A DNA stretch of 64,000 bases. It comes from DASQDN01 sp963825845. GTDB lineage: Bacteria; Acidobacteriota; Terriglobia; Bryobacterales; Bryobacteraceae. The notes beneath the pieces are model-generated. The model made no database searches, had not been told where the DNA came from, and was given only the letters and a program-made list of their open reading frames with translations. The translations under genes and the position numbers were made by a program. The DNA is taken from positions 1 to 64,000 of the forward strand of contig CAWGVL010000036.1 in NCBI GenBank assembly GCA_963825845.1. The letters run 5' to 3'. This document shows positions 38,726 to 49,678 of the stretch, piece after piece (position 1 is the stretch's first letter; each line of letters starts with the position of its first letter).

Positions 38726-40588
38726 TTGAGTCGCTCGCACGGTTATCCGCGCCCGATGTTGGAACGTCCGGAGTGGGTGAACCTGAACGGTCGGTGGGAC
38801 TTTGCAATTGATGCAGAAGCTCGATGGAGCATGCCGGATCAGGTGGACTGGAAGACGACAATTCTGGTTCCGTTCGCACCGGAAACATCCGCCAGCGGAA
38901 TCGAAAACACCGGCTTCTTTCGCGCGGTCTGGTACCACCGCACGTTTGAACCGCCGAAGCTCGGAAATAATAAACGCCTGATTATCCATTTCGGCGCAGT
39001 AGATCACAGCGCCACTGTATGGGTAAACGGGAAAATGGCAGTAGAGCACGAAGGCGGATATACCCCTTTTTCGGCAGATATCACCGATTTATTGACGGAT
39101 GACGGTCCACAGCACATATACGTCCGCGCCTATGACGATCCATCCGACCTTGCGAAGCCTCGTGGTAAACAGGACTGGCAACTCGAGCCGCATTCAATCT
39201 GGTACCAGCGAGCGACGGGCATCTGGCAAACCGTGTGGATGGAACGCGTGCCGTCCACGTACATCGGCTACATTCGCTTCACGCCCGTAGTCGAACGCTG
39301 GGAGATCGGGTTCGAAGCCAGGCTGTTTGGTGAACGCCGCGATGGCTTGCGGATGACCGTTAAGCTCAGTTTCCGGGATCAGTTGATTGCAGACGACACA
39401 TATACCGTTATAGCCGGTGAAGTTCATCGTCGCATTGCCTTGTCGGACCCCGGCATCGATGACTACCGTAACGCACTGCTTTGGACGCCATCTTCACCAA
39501 ACTTGATCGACGTTGAGATGAAACTTTGGAGCGGCCGCGGGGAGTTGATTGACCAGGCAATTGCCTACACAGCGCTGCGTTCAATCGGCGCTCAGGGCGA
39601 CAAATTTGTACTGAATGGCAGGCCGTATCCATTACGCATGGTTCTGGATCAGGGTTACTGGCCGGAAACGGGCCAAACGGCGCCTGACGATGACGCGCTT
39701 CGCCGCGATGTGGAACTCGCGAAAGACATGGGGTTCAACGGCGTCCGGAAGCACCAGAAGATCGAAGATCCACGGTATCTATATTGGGCTGACGCGCTCG
39801 GCCTTATGGTCTGGGAAGAGATGCCGAGCGCCTACCGCTTCACTCGTGAGTCCGTCGACCGATTGACCTCCGAATGGATGAAGGTGATGGAGCGCGATTC
39901 CAGCCATCCGTGCATCATTGCGTGGGTTCCGTTCAACGAATCATGGGGTGTACCGGATCTACCGGACAGCCCGGCTCAGAGGCATTGGGTGCAGTCGTTG
40001 TATCACTTGACGAAAACGATTGATCCAACAAGGCCAGTGGTGGGAAATGACGGCTGGGAAAGTGTCGCTACCGACCTGATCGGCATTCATGACTATGAAG
40101 CTAATCCTGAACGCATTGCGCGACGCTACGGAACTGAGGAAGGGCTACCCCGGCTGTTCAAACGCGAGCGGCCGGGAGGTCGCATCCTGCTTCTCGATGA
40201 AGAGGCGCATACGGGCCAGCCGATCATGCTGACGGAGTTCGGCGGGATTGCATTTTCACCCAATCCCGAGCAGACGTGGGGGTACTCGCGATCGGAGTCG
40301 CAGGACGCCTTTGCGGAGCAGGTTATGGAACTGATAAGCGTAGTGCGCTCGCTGAATGTGCTCGCGGGCTTTTGTTATACGCAGTTCGCGGATACTTATC
40401 AGGAGGCGAACGGGCTGCTCTATGCCGACCGTACGCCGAAGTTCCCAACGCAGGATATCTCGCTCGCCGTGCAGGGTCCACGCACAACCCGTGACGTTAC
40501 GGTGGAATGGGCATGGCGAGAGCGTTTGATGAACCATCAGCGGACGCGATACATGATCCCGCAAGAGGATTACCAGACACACAAATAG
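38726..40588 (+). CDS. Glycoside hydrolase family 2 enzyme
   Basis: 620 residues, intact, starting at a TTG with AAGGAGG eight bases upstream. Sugar-binding jelly roll first (YPRPMLERPEWVNLNGRWDFAIDAEA, GIENTGFFRAVWYHRTFEPP, VDHSATVWVNGKMAVEHEGGYTPFSADIT), an Ig-like middle, then a TIM barrel. The acid/base Glu405 is in VPFNESWG and the nucleophile Glu504 in MLTEFGG. Family members include beta-galactosidases, glucuronidases and mannosidases; the specificity is open. No signal peptide, so probably cytoplasmic. Confidence 0.9.
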   Translation: MSRSHGYPRPMLERPEWVNLNGRWDFAIDAEARWSMPDQVDWKTTILVPFAPETSASGIENTGFFRAVWYHRTFEPPKLGNNKRLIIHFGAVDHSATVWVNGKMAVEHEGGYTPFSADITDLLTDDGPQHIYVRAYDDPSDLAKPRGKQDWQLEPHSIWYQRATGIWQTVWMERVPSTYIGYIRFTPVVERWEIGFEARLFGERRDGLRMTVKLSFRDQLIADDTYTVIAGEVHRRIALSDPGIDDYRNALLWTPSSPNLIDVEMKLWSGRGELIDQAIAYTALRSIGAQGDKFVLNGRPYPLRMVLDQGYWPETGQTAPDDDALRRDVELAKDMGFNGVRKHQKIEDPRYLYWADALGLMVWEEMPSAYRFTRESVDRLTSEWMKVMERDSSHPCIIAWVPFNESWGVPDLPDSPAQRHWVQSLYHLTKTIDPTRPVVGNDGWESVATDLIGIHDYEANPERIARRYGTEEGLPRLFKRERPGGRILLLDEEAHTGQPIMLTEFGGIAFSPNPEQTWGYSRSESQDAFAEQVMELISVVRSLNVLAGFCYTQFADTYQEANGLLYADRTPKFPTQDISLAVQGPRTTRDVTVEWAWRERLMNHQRTRYMIPQEDYQTHK

Positions 40589-40618
40589 CATCCGATTTCC
40601 GGTACACTAACCAACACC

Positions 40619-41287
40619 GTGCTCTTTTCCGTAGCATACGCGGGCGCCGCAGCCGGCGGCCTCGTACTCGTTTGGAACCTGTACCTGAGTTTTCTTATTC
40701 TGCCGGACGAGGCTAATCAAGGACCTGTATACCGGATCATGTTCTTCCACATCCCGGCGTGGTGGACCGCGTTCCTGTGTGTGGCTATCGCCGCGTTGGC
40801 GAGCATAATGTATCTGGTCCGCAAAAATCTTCGGTGGGATTCGATTGCAGTCGCTGCCACCGAAGTGGGTGTTGCATTCCTGCTCGTTGGCATAACGCTC
40901 GGATCAATTTTGGGACGGGTGGCGTGGGGAATCTGGTGGACATGGGACGCGCGTCTCACTTCCGCCTTACTTTGTGTTGTTTTGTACGCGGCATATCTTG
41001 CGCTTCGGAACAACATTGACGATCTGACTCAGCGAGCCCGTTTATCCGCGGTATTTTCTATATTTGCGTTCTGCGATGTTCCTGTTGTCTGGTACTCGAT
41101 TCGATGGTGGAGAACACAGCATCCCCAGCCTATGGAACTGCCGGTGGATATGATGTCGGTTCTTCTTTTGAACTGGCTCGCGATTATGCTCCTGGTTACG
41201 TCGCTTGTATTGATACGTTTTGAGCAGGAGCAGGCAGGCCGCCGCGTTGCGGCGATTCGATTATCAAAACATGAGGTGATGCAGTAA
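40619..41287 (+). CDS. ccmC: CcmC-like cytochrome c biogenesis protein
   Basis: 222 residues with six hydrophobic segments. It carries the heme-handling tryptophan motif WGIWWTWDARLTSALL and conserved His residues, including MFFHIPAWWTAF. CcmC moves heme to CcmE in system I cytochrome c maturation. The start is GTG at 40619, and the last base is shared with the ATG of the next gene. No ccmA, ccmB, ccmE or ccmF lies here, so the pathway must be completed elsewhere. Confidence 0.88.
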   Translation: MLFSVAYAGAAAGGLVLVWNLYLSFLILPDEANQGPVYRIMFFHIPAWWTAFLCVAIAALASIMYLVRKNLRWDSIAVAATEVGVAFLLVGITLGSILGRVAWGIWWTWDARLTSALLCVVLYAAYLALRNNIDDLTQRARLSAVFSIFAFCDVPVVWYSIRWWRTQHPQPMELPVDMMSVLLLNWLAIMLLVTSLVLIRFEQEQAGRRVAAIRLSKHEVMQ

Positions 41288-41433
41288 TGGACAGCAGGAA
41301 TTTCACATACATGTTTTACGGCTTCGCTGCCGCGTGGCTGATTATTCTTTTTTATGTCCTCACGCTGGTGCGGCGCGGGCGGCGGTTGCGACGCTCGTTA
41401 GACGACGTAGAACGCCTCGGTTCTGCGGGATAA
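41287..41433 (+). CDS. ccmD: CcmD-like small membrane protein
   Basis: 48 residues: MDSRNFTYMFYGFAAAWLIILFYVL (one membrane helix, read in parts) followed by a basic cytoplasmic tail VRRGRRLRRSLDDVERLG. Size, topology and position directly after ccmC identify CcmD, which helps CcmC-CcmE-heme handling. It overlaps the ccmC stop by one base. Confidence 0.82.
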   Translation: MDSRNFTYMFYGFAAAWLIILFYVLTLVRRGRRLRRSLDDVERLGSAG

Positions 41434-41448
41434 GGTGGGTCTAGATCT

Positions 41449-42844
41449 ATGGCAACGCTCTCCTACGATGCCATCGTCGTCGGTACCGGACAGGCTGGAC
41501 CGCCACTGGCCGCCAAACTAGCCGGCACGGGACAGAAGGTCGCGATCATCGAGCGTCATCTATTTGGCGGTACTTGCGTCAATACGGGATGCATCCCGAC
41601 CAAGACCCTCGTGGCTAGCGCGCGAACGGCGTATATCGCACGCCGCGCCGCCGATTTCGGCGTAAACATCGCGGGCCGGATCGATGTAGATATGCGAGCC
41701 GTCAAGGCGCGTAAGGACAAAGTCTCGGGAGCTTCCCGGACCGGCGTTGAAAAGTGGCTGAATGGCGCCCCGAATTGCACAATCTACCGCGGTCATGCGA
41801 GATTCACGTCCGACCGCGTCGTTGAAGTAGGTGATGCTGTCCTTACGGCGGAGAAGATATTCATCAACGTTGGCGGCCGGGCAACCACGAACATCTCAGG
41901 ACTTGACTCCACACCCTATTTGACGAACTCCTCCATCCTTGAGTGTGATCACCTGCCGAAGCATTTGATCATCATCGGCGGCAGCTACATCGGCCTTGAA
42001 TTCGGGCAGATGTACAGACGATTCGGCAGTGAGGTAACGATTGTTGAGCGCTCTTCTCGACTGCTGGGCCGTGAAGACGCGGACATTTCCGAGGGTATCC
42101 GTCACATCCTTGAAAACGAGCAGATTAACATCAGACTCAATGCCGATTGCATCGCTGTATCTAGCGTTGGTGACGAAGTGGAAATTCGGGCCGATTGCTC
42201 GGGGGGCAGTGACACGGTTCGTGGATCCCACGTTCTGATTGCGGCTGGGAGACGCCCGAACACCGATGATCTTCGGTCTCGAGAACACCGGCATCGTGTG
42301 CGACAAACACGGTTATATCCAGGTAGATGATGAACTGCGGACTAGCGTGCCTGGCATATGGGCGTTGGGAGATTGCAACGGCAAAGGCGCTTTTACCCAC
42401 ACCTCCTACAACGATTTCGAGATCGTTGCGGCAAATCTTCTCGGGACTGAGAAACGTTACGTCAGTGATCGCATCCAGGCGTACGCCCTATATATCGATC
42501 CTCCGCTCGGTCGGGCGGGCATGACCGAAGATGAGATTCGGCGCAGCGGAAGAAAGGCGCTAATCGGCAATCGTTCTATGGGCAAGGTGGGCCGCGCCGT
42601 GGAGAAGGGCGAGACGCAAGGATTCATGAAGATCATTGTGGACTCCGATACAAAGCAAATCCTAGGAGCCGCGATCTTGGGCGTTGAAGGTGACGAAGCG
42701 ATTCACTGCATTCTCGACGTCATGTACTGCAAGGCCCCTTATACGGTGCTGCAGCACGCGATGCACATTCACCCGACCGTCTCCGAATTGATCCCTACGA
42801 TGCTCGGCGAGCTGCATCCAATGACGTCGGCAGCGGCTGTTTAG
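41449..42844 (+). CDS. FAD-dependent pyridine nucleotide-disulfide oxidoreductase, MerA/RclA-like (one frameshift)
   Basis: FAD site GTGQAGPPLA, the redox-active pair GGTCVNTGCIPTK (Cys43, Cys48), the NAD(P) site IIGGSYIGLEFG, the second FAD motif VPGIWALGDCNG, and the C-terminal interface AMHIHPTVSELIPTML with the catalytic His-Glu pair. It lacks the C-terminal Cys pair and N-terminal metal domain of classic mercuric reductase, so RclA-like or generic FAD-containing oxidoreductase fits better. An extra T near 42265 breaks the frame; corrected length about 464. Confidence 0.85.
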
Positions 42845-42854
42845 GACGTATGCT

Positions 42855-44533
42855 CTATCGTCCTATGGAGCGCGACCGCGTCTGTATCCTCTTCAAGGCA
42901 TCAAGCATGGTGAAGTCGTAGGCAGTGCGAGGCGGGAGCTTCATCGCCTTCTCCTCGGCTGCTTCGGCGTCTGCAATGCGGCCTGCGCGTCTATACGATG
43001 ACGCTAATGCCAGATATCGCCCAACGCCGGGTCCGACTTACGAACTGCCCGTTCAAACGCCGAGACAGCTTCAGGGATACGGCTTTCGCATGTATACGCA
43101 TGCCCGAGCATTCCGAGGAATTCCGGTGTGTCTTTGATGCCTTCTGGCGCACGCTGCGCCGCCTTCACGGCATCCGAACAACGATTCGCGTGAATGTAAG
43201 CGTATACGAGATGCGTGTAACCACGAGGCTTGTTGGGCGACTGCGAAACGGTATCAGACCAGAATGCGACATCGCTGCCCCAGACCTTTGCGCGCTCATA
43301 GGTCATCAGAGAACAGACTCAACAGAAACGCTACCAAAGCGGTTGTGCGCTCCTTCGGCTAACCTCGTTCGGACAAGCGCCTGAGTCAGGACGAGCAGAA
43401 GCTCCGACCAAAGGAGCATACATGCGACGCTCGGCGGCTAAGTCCTGAATCGGAATGACTGTGGACGTCGTGCGAAAGAATTCGCAAAAACCAGGACGCC
43501 GGCGAACAATAGTGGGAAGCGCTCGCGGAGACGCCATGCGATAAACGCGCCGATCAGCAAAACGAGCAAGGCAAGCGCTGAACCGTGCTCGGTCAAGCTG
43601 TGCGACAACGCGATGTCGTAATCGGCGTTCTGCCCAAGGGCAACATAGCAAGTCGCAGGTAGAGCAGCCACACGCGAAATTGTGTAAACAAGTACTCATA
43701 CCAATGCATCCCGACTACGTTGAAACCAGCGGTCGACGAACGGGCAAGTAATGCCAGAACTCCAATCACCGCGATTACACCGAGGACAGCTATAGGCGCG
43801 TAAATACGCCATCCCTTTGTGAGGCTTTCTCGAAGTGTGCCGCGCCGCAGCACCATGTCGATCACGAGAAACGCGGCGGGCAGGACCACAGCCTGCTCCT
43901 TGGACAAAACTGCGAGACAGTAGAGCAGCAAGATAAGAATCGCGGAGCGCCATGTGACCGGATCAGAGAGTCCGGTTTGCAGAAAACCACCAGGGTCGCA
44001 AGCATGAAGAAACCGCACACCAACTCGGATCTTCCGGGCCAATGTACGCGACAGCTTCGGTTTGAAGAGGGTGGACAAGAAACGCGACCAGCAATCGCCG
44101 CGGCTAGGGCGCCTCGTTTGGGATCGACAGACTGGAATCGAAGAATGCGTGAAATTAGAACGAATACGAGAATGGAATTCAAAACATGCAGCAGCAGATT
44201 CACCGATGATATGTTGCCGGATCTTGGTCCGGAACATCGCCAAAAATCGATCCAGTACGAGAACATGAGCATCGGCCTGACACCCGTGAGCCACGCGCCG
44301 AGCCCGTGCTCGGCGAAAGAAGGCACATAAAACGGCAACCCGAAATCATCGAATAAGAACGGTCCTGTTAGCGCCGGGCTATAAAGAATAAACGCGATAA
44401 CCAACGCGCCGAGACTGATGGCGCCGAATAGCCAGATCGTGCTCAAAACGGCAGATTGTTGGAACGGATCGGACGGCCGCTGAGTTGTCCGCTGCCGGTC
44501 GGTAGTGTTTACTGTTTTCCTTGGCCTCGCCAT
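42855..44533 (-). CDS. Polytopic membrane protein with C-terminal TPR repeats (frameshifted)
   Basis: The N-terminus is MARPRKTVN... with a first membrane helix, then YSPALTGPFLFDDFGLPF, an acidic luminal loop like those of PMT/TMTC-type glycosyltransferases. Several helices follow (AILILLLYCLAVLSKEQAVVLPAAFLVIDMVL, VLGVIAVIGVLALLA), then TYERAKVWGSDVAFWSDTVSQSPNKPRGY and TPR units (GMLGHAYTCESRIPEAVSAFERAV, YLALASSYRRAGRIADAEAAEEKAM). At least four indels between 43000 and 44000. Similar acidobacterial proteins are uncharacterised; protein O-mannosylation is a guess. Confidence 0.7.
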
Positions 44534-44599
44534 TCTCAGGCCTGGAACTCTCCGGTCTCCTTGGATTTGGACTCGGTTTCCCCAGTAGTACTCCGCCAA

Positions 44600-44871
44600 G
44601 TTTTAACGCGGCAAAGGGCCATCTGCTGCACCTTGGCAGCTTAGAAGGGCACATCAGTTATGGCAAGCAATAACGGTGACCTCATGATTCCGTTAACACA
44701 CATTCCGTTCGCGATGCGCCCGATTGCAGCAGTCCATCGATCGAGTGACATTTCGACAGGGTGAAATGCCCCACTCGACCGTTACAGGCTATTGTAAGCG
44801 ACAGCATTTTGTCCTGTCGAATGTAATGTTCAAACTGTGTAACGCTAAGGTCTGACGGAGGTACATCACCT
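44600..44871. other. Intergenic region with a possible hairpin
   Basis: No convincing gene on either strand. A stem CGACAG (44799-44804) with CTGTCG (44814-44819) around a nine-base loop lies in the leader of the CehA-like gene. GGAGG at 44857-44861 is its ribosome site, ten bases before the TTG start. Confidence 0.4.
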
Positions 44872-47575
44872 TTGATCTCTTTGCGGGTATTCCGATGGTT
44901 TAGCGGCGTCATTCCAGCCTTTTGTGTAGCCGCGCCGGTCGCAATCGATTTGAGCGGTGTAACGGCTGGCCCGGTGTCAGTCGTGCAGGACGGCGACGTA
45001 GTAGTGGTGCGATGGCAGGACGGAGCCAAGCGACCCTGGAAGACGCATCTGATCCTCGAGCCCGCCAAACCGCTGATAGCCTCGATCGGGGTTAACGGCA
45101 AGACGGTTGTGCAGAACGCGGCTCCGCTTTACACCTGCCAAACCGGCAAGCGGCGCGAAGGGTTCGACGAGTTCTTCGATTTTCCTCCGAGTCACCCCAA
45201 TGGCACCCGGAGTCACATCGGGAACCTGCAGCTCGCCGCGGCACGGGCCATCACCCTTGGCGACCGGGTGGAGATCTCTTTCGACGGGTTCCAGATGGGA
45301 GGCTTCACGGGCTCGGTGCGGTACGTGTTTTATCCAGGAAGTCGATTGATTCAGCAGGCAGCCGTGGCAACGACTGAGCGAGCCTGATCTCGCCTACTTC
45401 TATGATGCAGGGCTCCGAATGGCCGTGCCTCGCGATTCGAGGCCGGGTAACAACATGGAGTCCGAAGTCACGTACTACGACACGGAAGGCAAGCTGCGAA
45501 TCGAGCATCCGAACACGTCAGAGAAGCTACCCGTTCAAGTTCGTTACCGAACGCTGGCTGCCCGAGCGCAAGGTGGGAGCATCGCGGTGTTCCCTGCTCC
45601 GCACAAGTACTTCATGCCTCGCGATTTCACGACGAACATGGGTTATCTATGGCATACATCGTTCCGAGGTCAAGTGTCACTCGGGATCCGCCAGCTGCCC
45701 GACGACAACTCACGCTTTTATCCGTGGATGAATGCGCCGCCGGGTACCGGCCAGAGGATGAATGTATTCTTTCTGCTCAGTGACGGGGAAGCACAGCCAT
45801 TGCTTGACGAGGTGACTCGCTACACGAATCGCGACAGATTTCCACGGCTGGACGGCTATGTCACTCTTGCGCCACATTGGCACTTCGCTTATACGGTTCA
45901 GGCGCTGGCGAAGGGAGCCGACTGGGTCCCTCCTTTCAGGCCCGTTCTGAAGGACATGGGCGTGGATGCGGCAATGATTGCCGATTTTCACGGTGATGGT
46001 CATCCGCAAGATATGACCGAGTTACGGCTGAAGGAACTGAAAGCGTATTACGACTTCTGCCGTGCACAGACTGATACGGGTTTTCTGCTGATCCCGTCAG
46101 AGGAAGCCAATGTGCACTACGGAGGTCATTGGGCAGTCGCATTCCCGAAGCCGGTGTACTGGTATATGGCGCCGCCGGACTCGAAATCAAGCGTTTCTGA
46201 AGTTCCTGGCTATGGGACCGTGTACACGATCGGGAGTGCGAAAGCGTTGCTCGACATGATGCGGAGAGAGCAAGGATTTGCGTATCAGACTCATCCGCGA
46301 ACGAAGGGCTCGAAAGTATTTCCCGACAGAATTCGATACACCGAGCACTTTCTCGACAACACCTACTGGGGCTCCGGCTGGAAGCAAATGCCTGCAGATA
46401 TGTCATCTCCGCGCCTGGGTGAGCGATCGCTGAAACTGCTCGACGATATGAGCAATTGGGGGTTGCGGAAGAGACTACTTGCCGAGGTGGATGTCTTCCA
46501 GATCGACCACACGCACGAGTTGTACGCGCATATGAATATCAACTACGTACGTGCGCAGAAACTGCCTGGATTTGGGAGCTACGGCGAGTTGCTAAGGACG
46601 ATGGAGAAAGGCGACTTCTTCATCTCGACCGGGGAGGTCCTGATGCCGGATCACTCGATTCGAGAGATAAAACCCGGCAGCTTGCGGGCTACCGCGGAAC
46701 TACGCTTCACGCTGCCCCTGCAGTTCGCGGAACTCGTTTGGGGCGATGGAGAGAAAACATACCGCAAGATGTATTCGCTCGAGACTACACGCGAGTTCGG
46801 CAAGCACAAACTAGAGTTCGACGCCGATACGCCAGGCTGGCGCTGGGCGAGACTTGCCGTGTGGGACATCGCGGGCAACGGCGCGTTTGCGAATCCTGTG
46901 TGGAATTCGAAAGCAACGAAGGTGGTGGCCGTGGACGGTTGGCATAATCGGGAAACCCAGCCGCACTACGCGTGGGAAGGCTCGTACGCGGGCGGCTTCT
47001 CGGGACTCGCTGAAATGCTTCATGGATTGGGCGCCGAAACGCGGACTATAAAGGAAGCTCTGAATGCGCGCTCTTTGCACGGGATCGATTGTTTGATCAT
47101 CGTGGATCCGGATACTCCGAAAGAGACAGCGTCCCCGAATACGATCACCGATACGGAGATCGATGCAGTGGAGTCATGGGTGCGCAATGGAGGGACACTG
47201 CTGCTGTTGGGGAACGATCCCGGCAACTCCGAATTCACAAGAATGAACGCGCTGGCACGACGATTCGGGATCGAATTCGAAGAACGGAAACACACGGACG
47301 CTAGCGGACAAAGCAAGCTCACGCTCCAGATGTCGCCCGGAGGCTGGTTCACACCCGGTTTGAAGTTTTACGCCGTCGACCTTGCACCCCTTCGGCTGAC
47401 GACACAAAATGCAACTACTCTCCTCGCGGAACGGGAAACACCAATGATGACGAGCATCAGAGAAGGAAAGGGCCTTGTCATCGCGCTTGGCGATCCTTGG
47501 GTATATAACGAGTACCTTTACACGAAAGACAACCGGCAGATCGTGGAGGAACTCTTCCGAAAGGTTTTACGTTAG
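44872..47575 (+). CDS. CehA/McbA-like metallohydrolase with DUF4350-like C-terminal domain (one frameshift)
   Basis: Exported protein (signal peptide ending PVAIDLSG-like) of about 900 residues. The N-terminal 180 residues form a beta domain. A frame break near 45385 precedes the PHP-like region (MAVPRDSRPGN, DGYVTLAPHWHFAY, VDAAMIADFHGDGHPQDMTE, LIPSEEANVHYGGHWAVAFP) with many His/Asp/Glu candidates for metal binding. The last 230 residues (GFSGLAEMLHGLGAETRTIKEALN, GIDCLIIVDPDTPKET, VRNGGTLLLLGNDPGNSEFTRMN) look like a glutamine-amidotransferase-like DUF4350 domain. Substrate unknown, perhaps a carbohydrate. Confidence 0.72.
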
Positions 47576-47609
47576 CCAGACCGAAGCTCTCCTTGTCTAA
47601 GCTGCGACA

Positions 47610-48461
47610 ATGCAGATGATGAAAGTAGAGCTACGTCGTCCGAAGAAGATCCTTTTTGCAAGTGATGCCTCCGCAGGAGCGGAAACCGCTGCTAAATGCG
47701 CCGAGTTGATCACAAATCGATTCGGAGCGGCGCTTGTGGTGCTCCATGTGTTGGAATCGGTCTCCTACCCGACAGAACTCCTCGGAGAGGGACTCCTCCA
47801 TCAACCATCGAGACGTGACATAGCTTTCGAAGAAATACATAACGTAGTTTCGCGAGTGCTTGCCGCGTTGCAGCCGGAGATCTTAGTCGTCGAAGGCGAC
47901 CCATCGCGAGTGATTACGAAGACTGCAGAAGAAATGCATGTGGACCTCGTCATCATGGCAACGCGTGGCAAGGGCGCGTTTCGTCGCTTTCTCCTCGGGT
48001 CCGTAACGGCCAAGGTCCTGAACGATGCGTCCGTTCCGGTGCTCACAACGACTCACTCTGACGATGAGAATCAGTCATGCGCTCCCGGAGGAGTCAAGAA
48101 CGTCCTGTGCGCAGTCGCGCTCGATGATCGAGCGGAGTCAGTCTGCCGGGCTGCGGTTCTCGTTGCCGCGGAATACGGCGCGCCATTAACGCTTGTCCAT
48201 GTGCTCGAAGGAGCAGCGACGTCCGACGCTCATCGCGAAAATGCGCTTTCGCGACTGCAGAAATTGGCACCCGAAAACGGCACGTCAATAACATATTGCG
48301 TCGAGACCGGTTCGCCGGACAACGTGGTGGGAAGCATCGCACGCGCGACCGCTGCCGATTTGGTGGTTATCGGGCGCAGTTCCCCAGGCCCGCTCGGCCG
48401 GTTGCGAGCACAAAGCTATGGAATTATCCGCGAATCGCCGTGTCCTGTGTTGAGTGTGTAA
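47610..48461 (+). CDS. Tandem-domain universal stress protein
   Basis: 283 residues, intact. Two UspA domains: the first starts KKILFASDASAGAETAAKCAEL and has the ATP-type motif MATRGKGAFRRFLLGSVTAKVLNDASVPVL; the second starts KNVLCAVALDDRAESVCRAA and ends VIGRSSPGPLGRLRAQSYGIIRESPCPVL, with a less complete G-2x-G-9x-G motif. Probably one ATP-binding and one degenerate domain. Cytoplasmic, 34 bases downstream of the metallohydrolase gene. Confidence 0.88.
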   Translation: MQMMKVELRRPKKILFASDASAGAETAAKCAELITNRFGAALVVLHVLESVSYPTELLGEGLLHQPSRRDIAFEEIHNVVSRVLAALQPEILVVEGDPSRVITKTAEEMHVDLVIMATRGKGAFRRFLLGSVTAKVLNDASVPVLTTTHSDDENQSCAPGGVKNVLCAVALDDRAESVCRAAVLVAAEYGAPLTLVHVLEGAATSDAHRENALSRLQKLAPENGTSITYCVETGSPDNVVGSIARATAADLVVIGRSSPGPLGRLRAQSYGIIRESPCPVLSV

Positions 48462-48469
48462 CGGATCTG

Positions 48470-49678
48470 TCACACATCGGCCAGCGGGTTCTCGCGTCGA
48501 TTGCCGCTGTGCTCGACAGCGCTGACTAGCACGGCGGCAACTGCGCTTAAGATCACTACGACAAGGAGCCCTGAACGCAACGAGGTCGCTTCGGATACGA
48601 ATCCGATGAGCGGGGGACCAACGAGAAAACCGAGATAGCCCAGTCCGCTGACCGTCGCGACGCCGACGGCTTCGGGAACCGCCCGGATTCGTCCACCCGC
48701 GGCGAACACGACTGGGATTATCGAAGAGAACCCTGCCCCGGCGGCAGCAAATCCCGCGAGTGCCGTGAATGGCGAGTCAGCGGCGACGACCAGTGCAAGG
48801 CCACACGCGGCAACGATGCCCCCACCGCGAATGGTCCAGGCACGGCCCAAGCGAGCGGTGATCGTATTCCCGGCGAGCCGAAAGATGGTCATGGCTGCGG
48901 AGAACGCGGCGTACCCCGCGGCAGCCATCCCTTCGCCGGTTTTCAGAACCTGCTTGATGTAGACGGCAGTCCAGTCGGCGATCGCGCCCTCGGACAGGAA
49001 GATACAAAATCCAATCGCGCTCAGCAGCATGAGGGCTCGTGGTGGCGTTCGGAGAGAGATACGCGCGGACGACTGCGTACGATCGTGCGTGTCAAGCATT
49101 AAAGGCCTTGTAAGGATGACGCCCGCGAGAATGACTATGGCCACCGTGACGAAGTGAAAGGTCGGAGTGACTCTGCTGGCGGCTAATACGCCGCCGACCG
49201 ACGCTCCGATGATGCCGCCGAGACTGAACATGGCGTGAAATCGCGACATGGTCGGGGCGCCAAGACGCTTTTCGACGCCAACAGCTTGCGCATTAATCGC
49301 AACGTCATTCGCGCCAGCCATAGCGCCATAGATGAACAGCGCCGCGAACAACACGGGCAAGTTCGGCGCGAGAGCCAGCGCCAGGAGCGAAGATGCGAAT
49401 CCCGCGGCGGTCCATTGCACGGTTCGTCGACTTCCGTATCTGGATGCAGCCCATCCGCAGATCGGGATCGCCGTAACTGACCCGATAGCGGATCCGAAGA
49501 GGGCTATTCCTAATGCACCATCGCTCAATCGCAGCGCTGACTTGACCCCAGCGATCCTCGACACCCAGGTCGAGACCACAAGCCCGTGCACCAGAAACAC
49601 AGCTACAACACCCCACCAGGCTGCATGCAGGTTCGGGACGGGTGTACTCACGCCGACCGCAGTCTCGGCCGCGATCAT
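48470..49678 (-). CDS. MFS transporter, YbjJ-like
   Basis: About 402 residues, intact, with 12 predicted helices. The family loop RYGSRRTVQW and GAMAGANDVAINAQAVGVEKRLGAPTMSRFHAMFSLGGIIGA (in parts) resemble the YbjJ/fucose-permease-like MFS subgroup; substrate unknown. I chose ATG 49678 because it overlaps the HAD-phosphatase stop (ATGA); the longer frame upstream lies inside that gene. Convergent with the stress protein. Confidence 0.85.
   Translation of the reverse strand: MIAAETAVGVSTPVPNLHAAWWGVVAVFLVHGLVVSTWVSRIAGVKSALRLSDGALGIALFGSAIGSVTAIPICGWAASRYGSRRTVQWTAAGFASSLLALALAPNLPVLFAALFIYGAMAGANDVAINAQAVGVEKRLGAPTMSRFHAMFSLGGIIGASVGGVLAASRVTPTFHFVTVAIVILAGVILTRPLMLDTHDRTQSSARISLRTPPRALMLLSAIGFCIFLSEGAIADWTAVYIKQVLKTGEGMAAAGYAAFSAAMTIFRLAGNTITARLGRAWTIRGGGIVAACGLALVVAADSPFTALAGFAAAGAGFSSIIPVVFAAGGRIRAVPEAVGVATVSGLGYLGFLVGPPLIGFVSEATSLRSGLLVVVILSAVAAVLVSAVEHSGNRRENPLADV

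Noticed and set aside
41449..42844. Mercuric reductase and a mer resistance operon
   Set aside because: The redox motif is shared by the whole family; the C-terminal Cys pair, an N-terminal metal domain and merR/merT/merP are absent.
44799..44819. Riboswitch upstream of the metallohydrolase gene
   Set aside because: Only one six-base-pair stem is visible, with no known aptamer core.
48400..48480. Terminator between the stress protein and MFS genes
   Set aside because: The nine-base gap has no hairpin or T-run.
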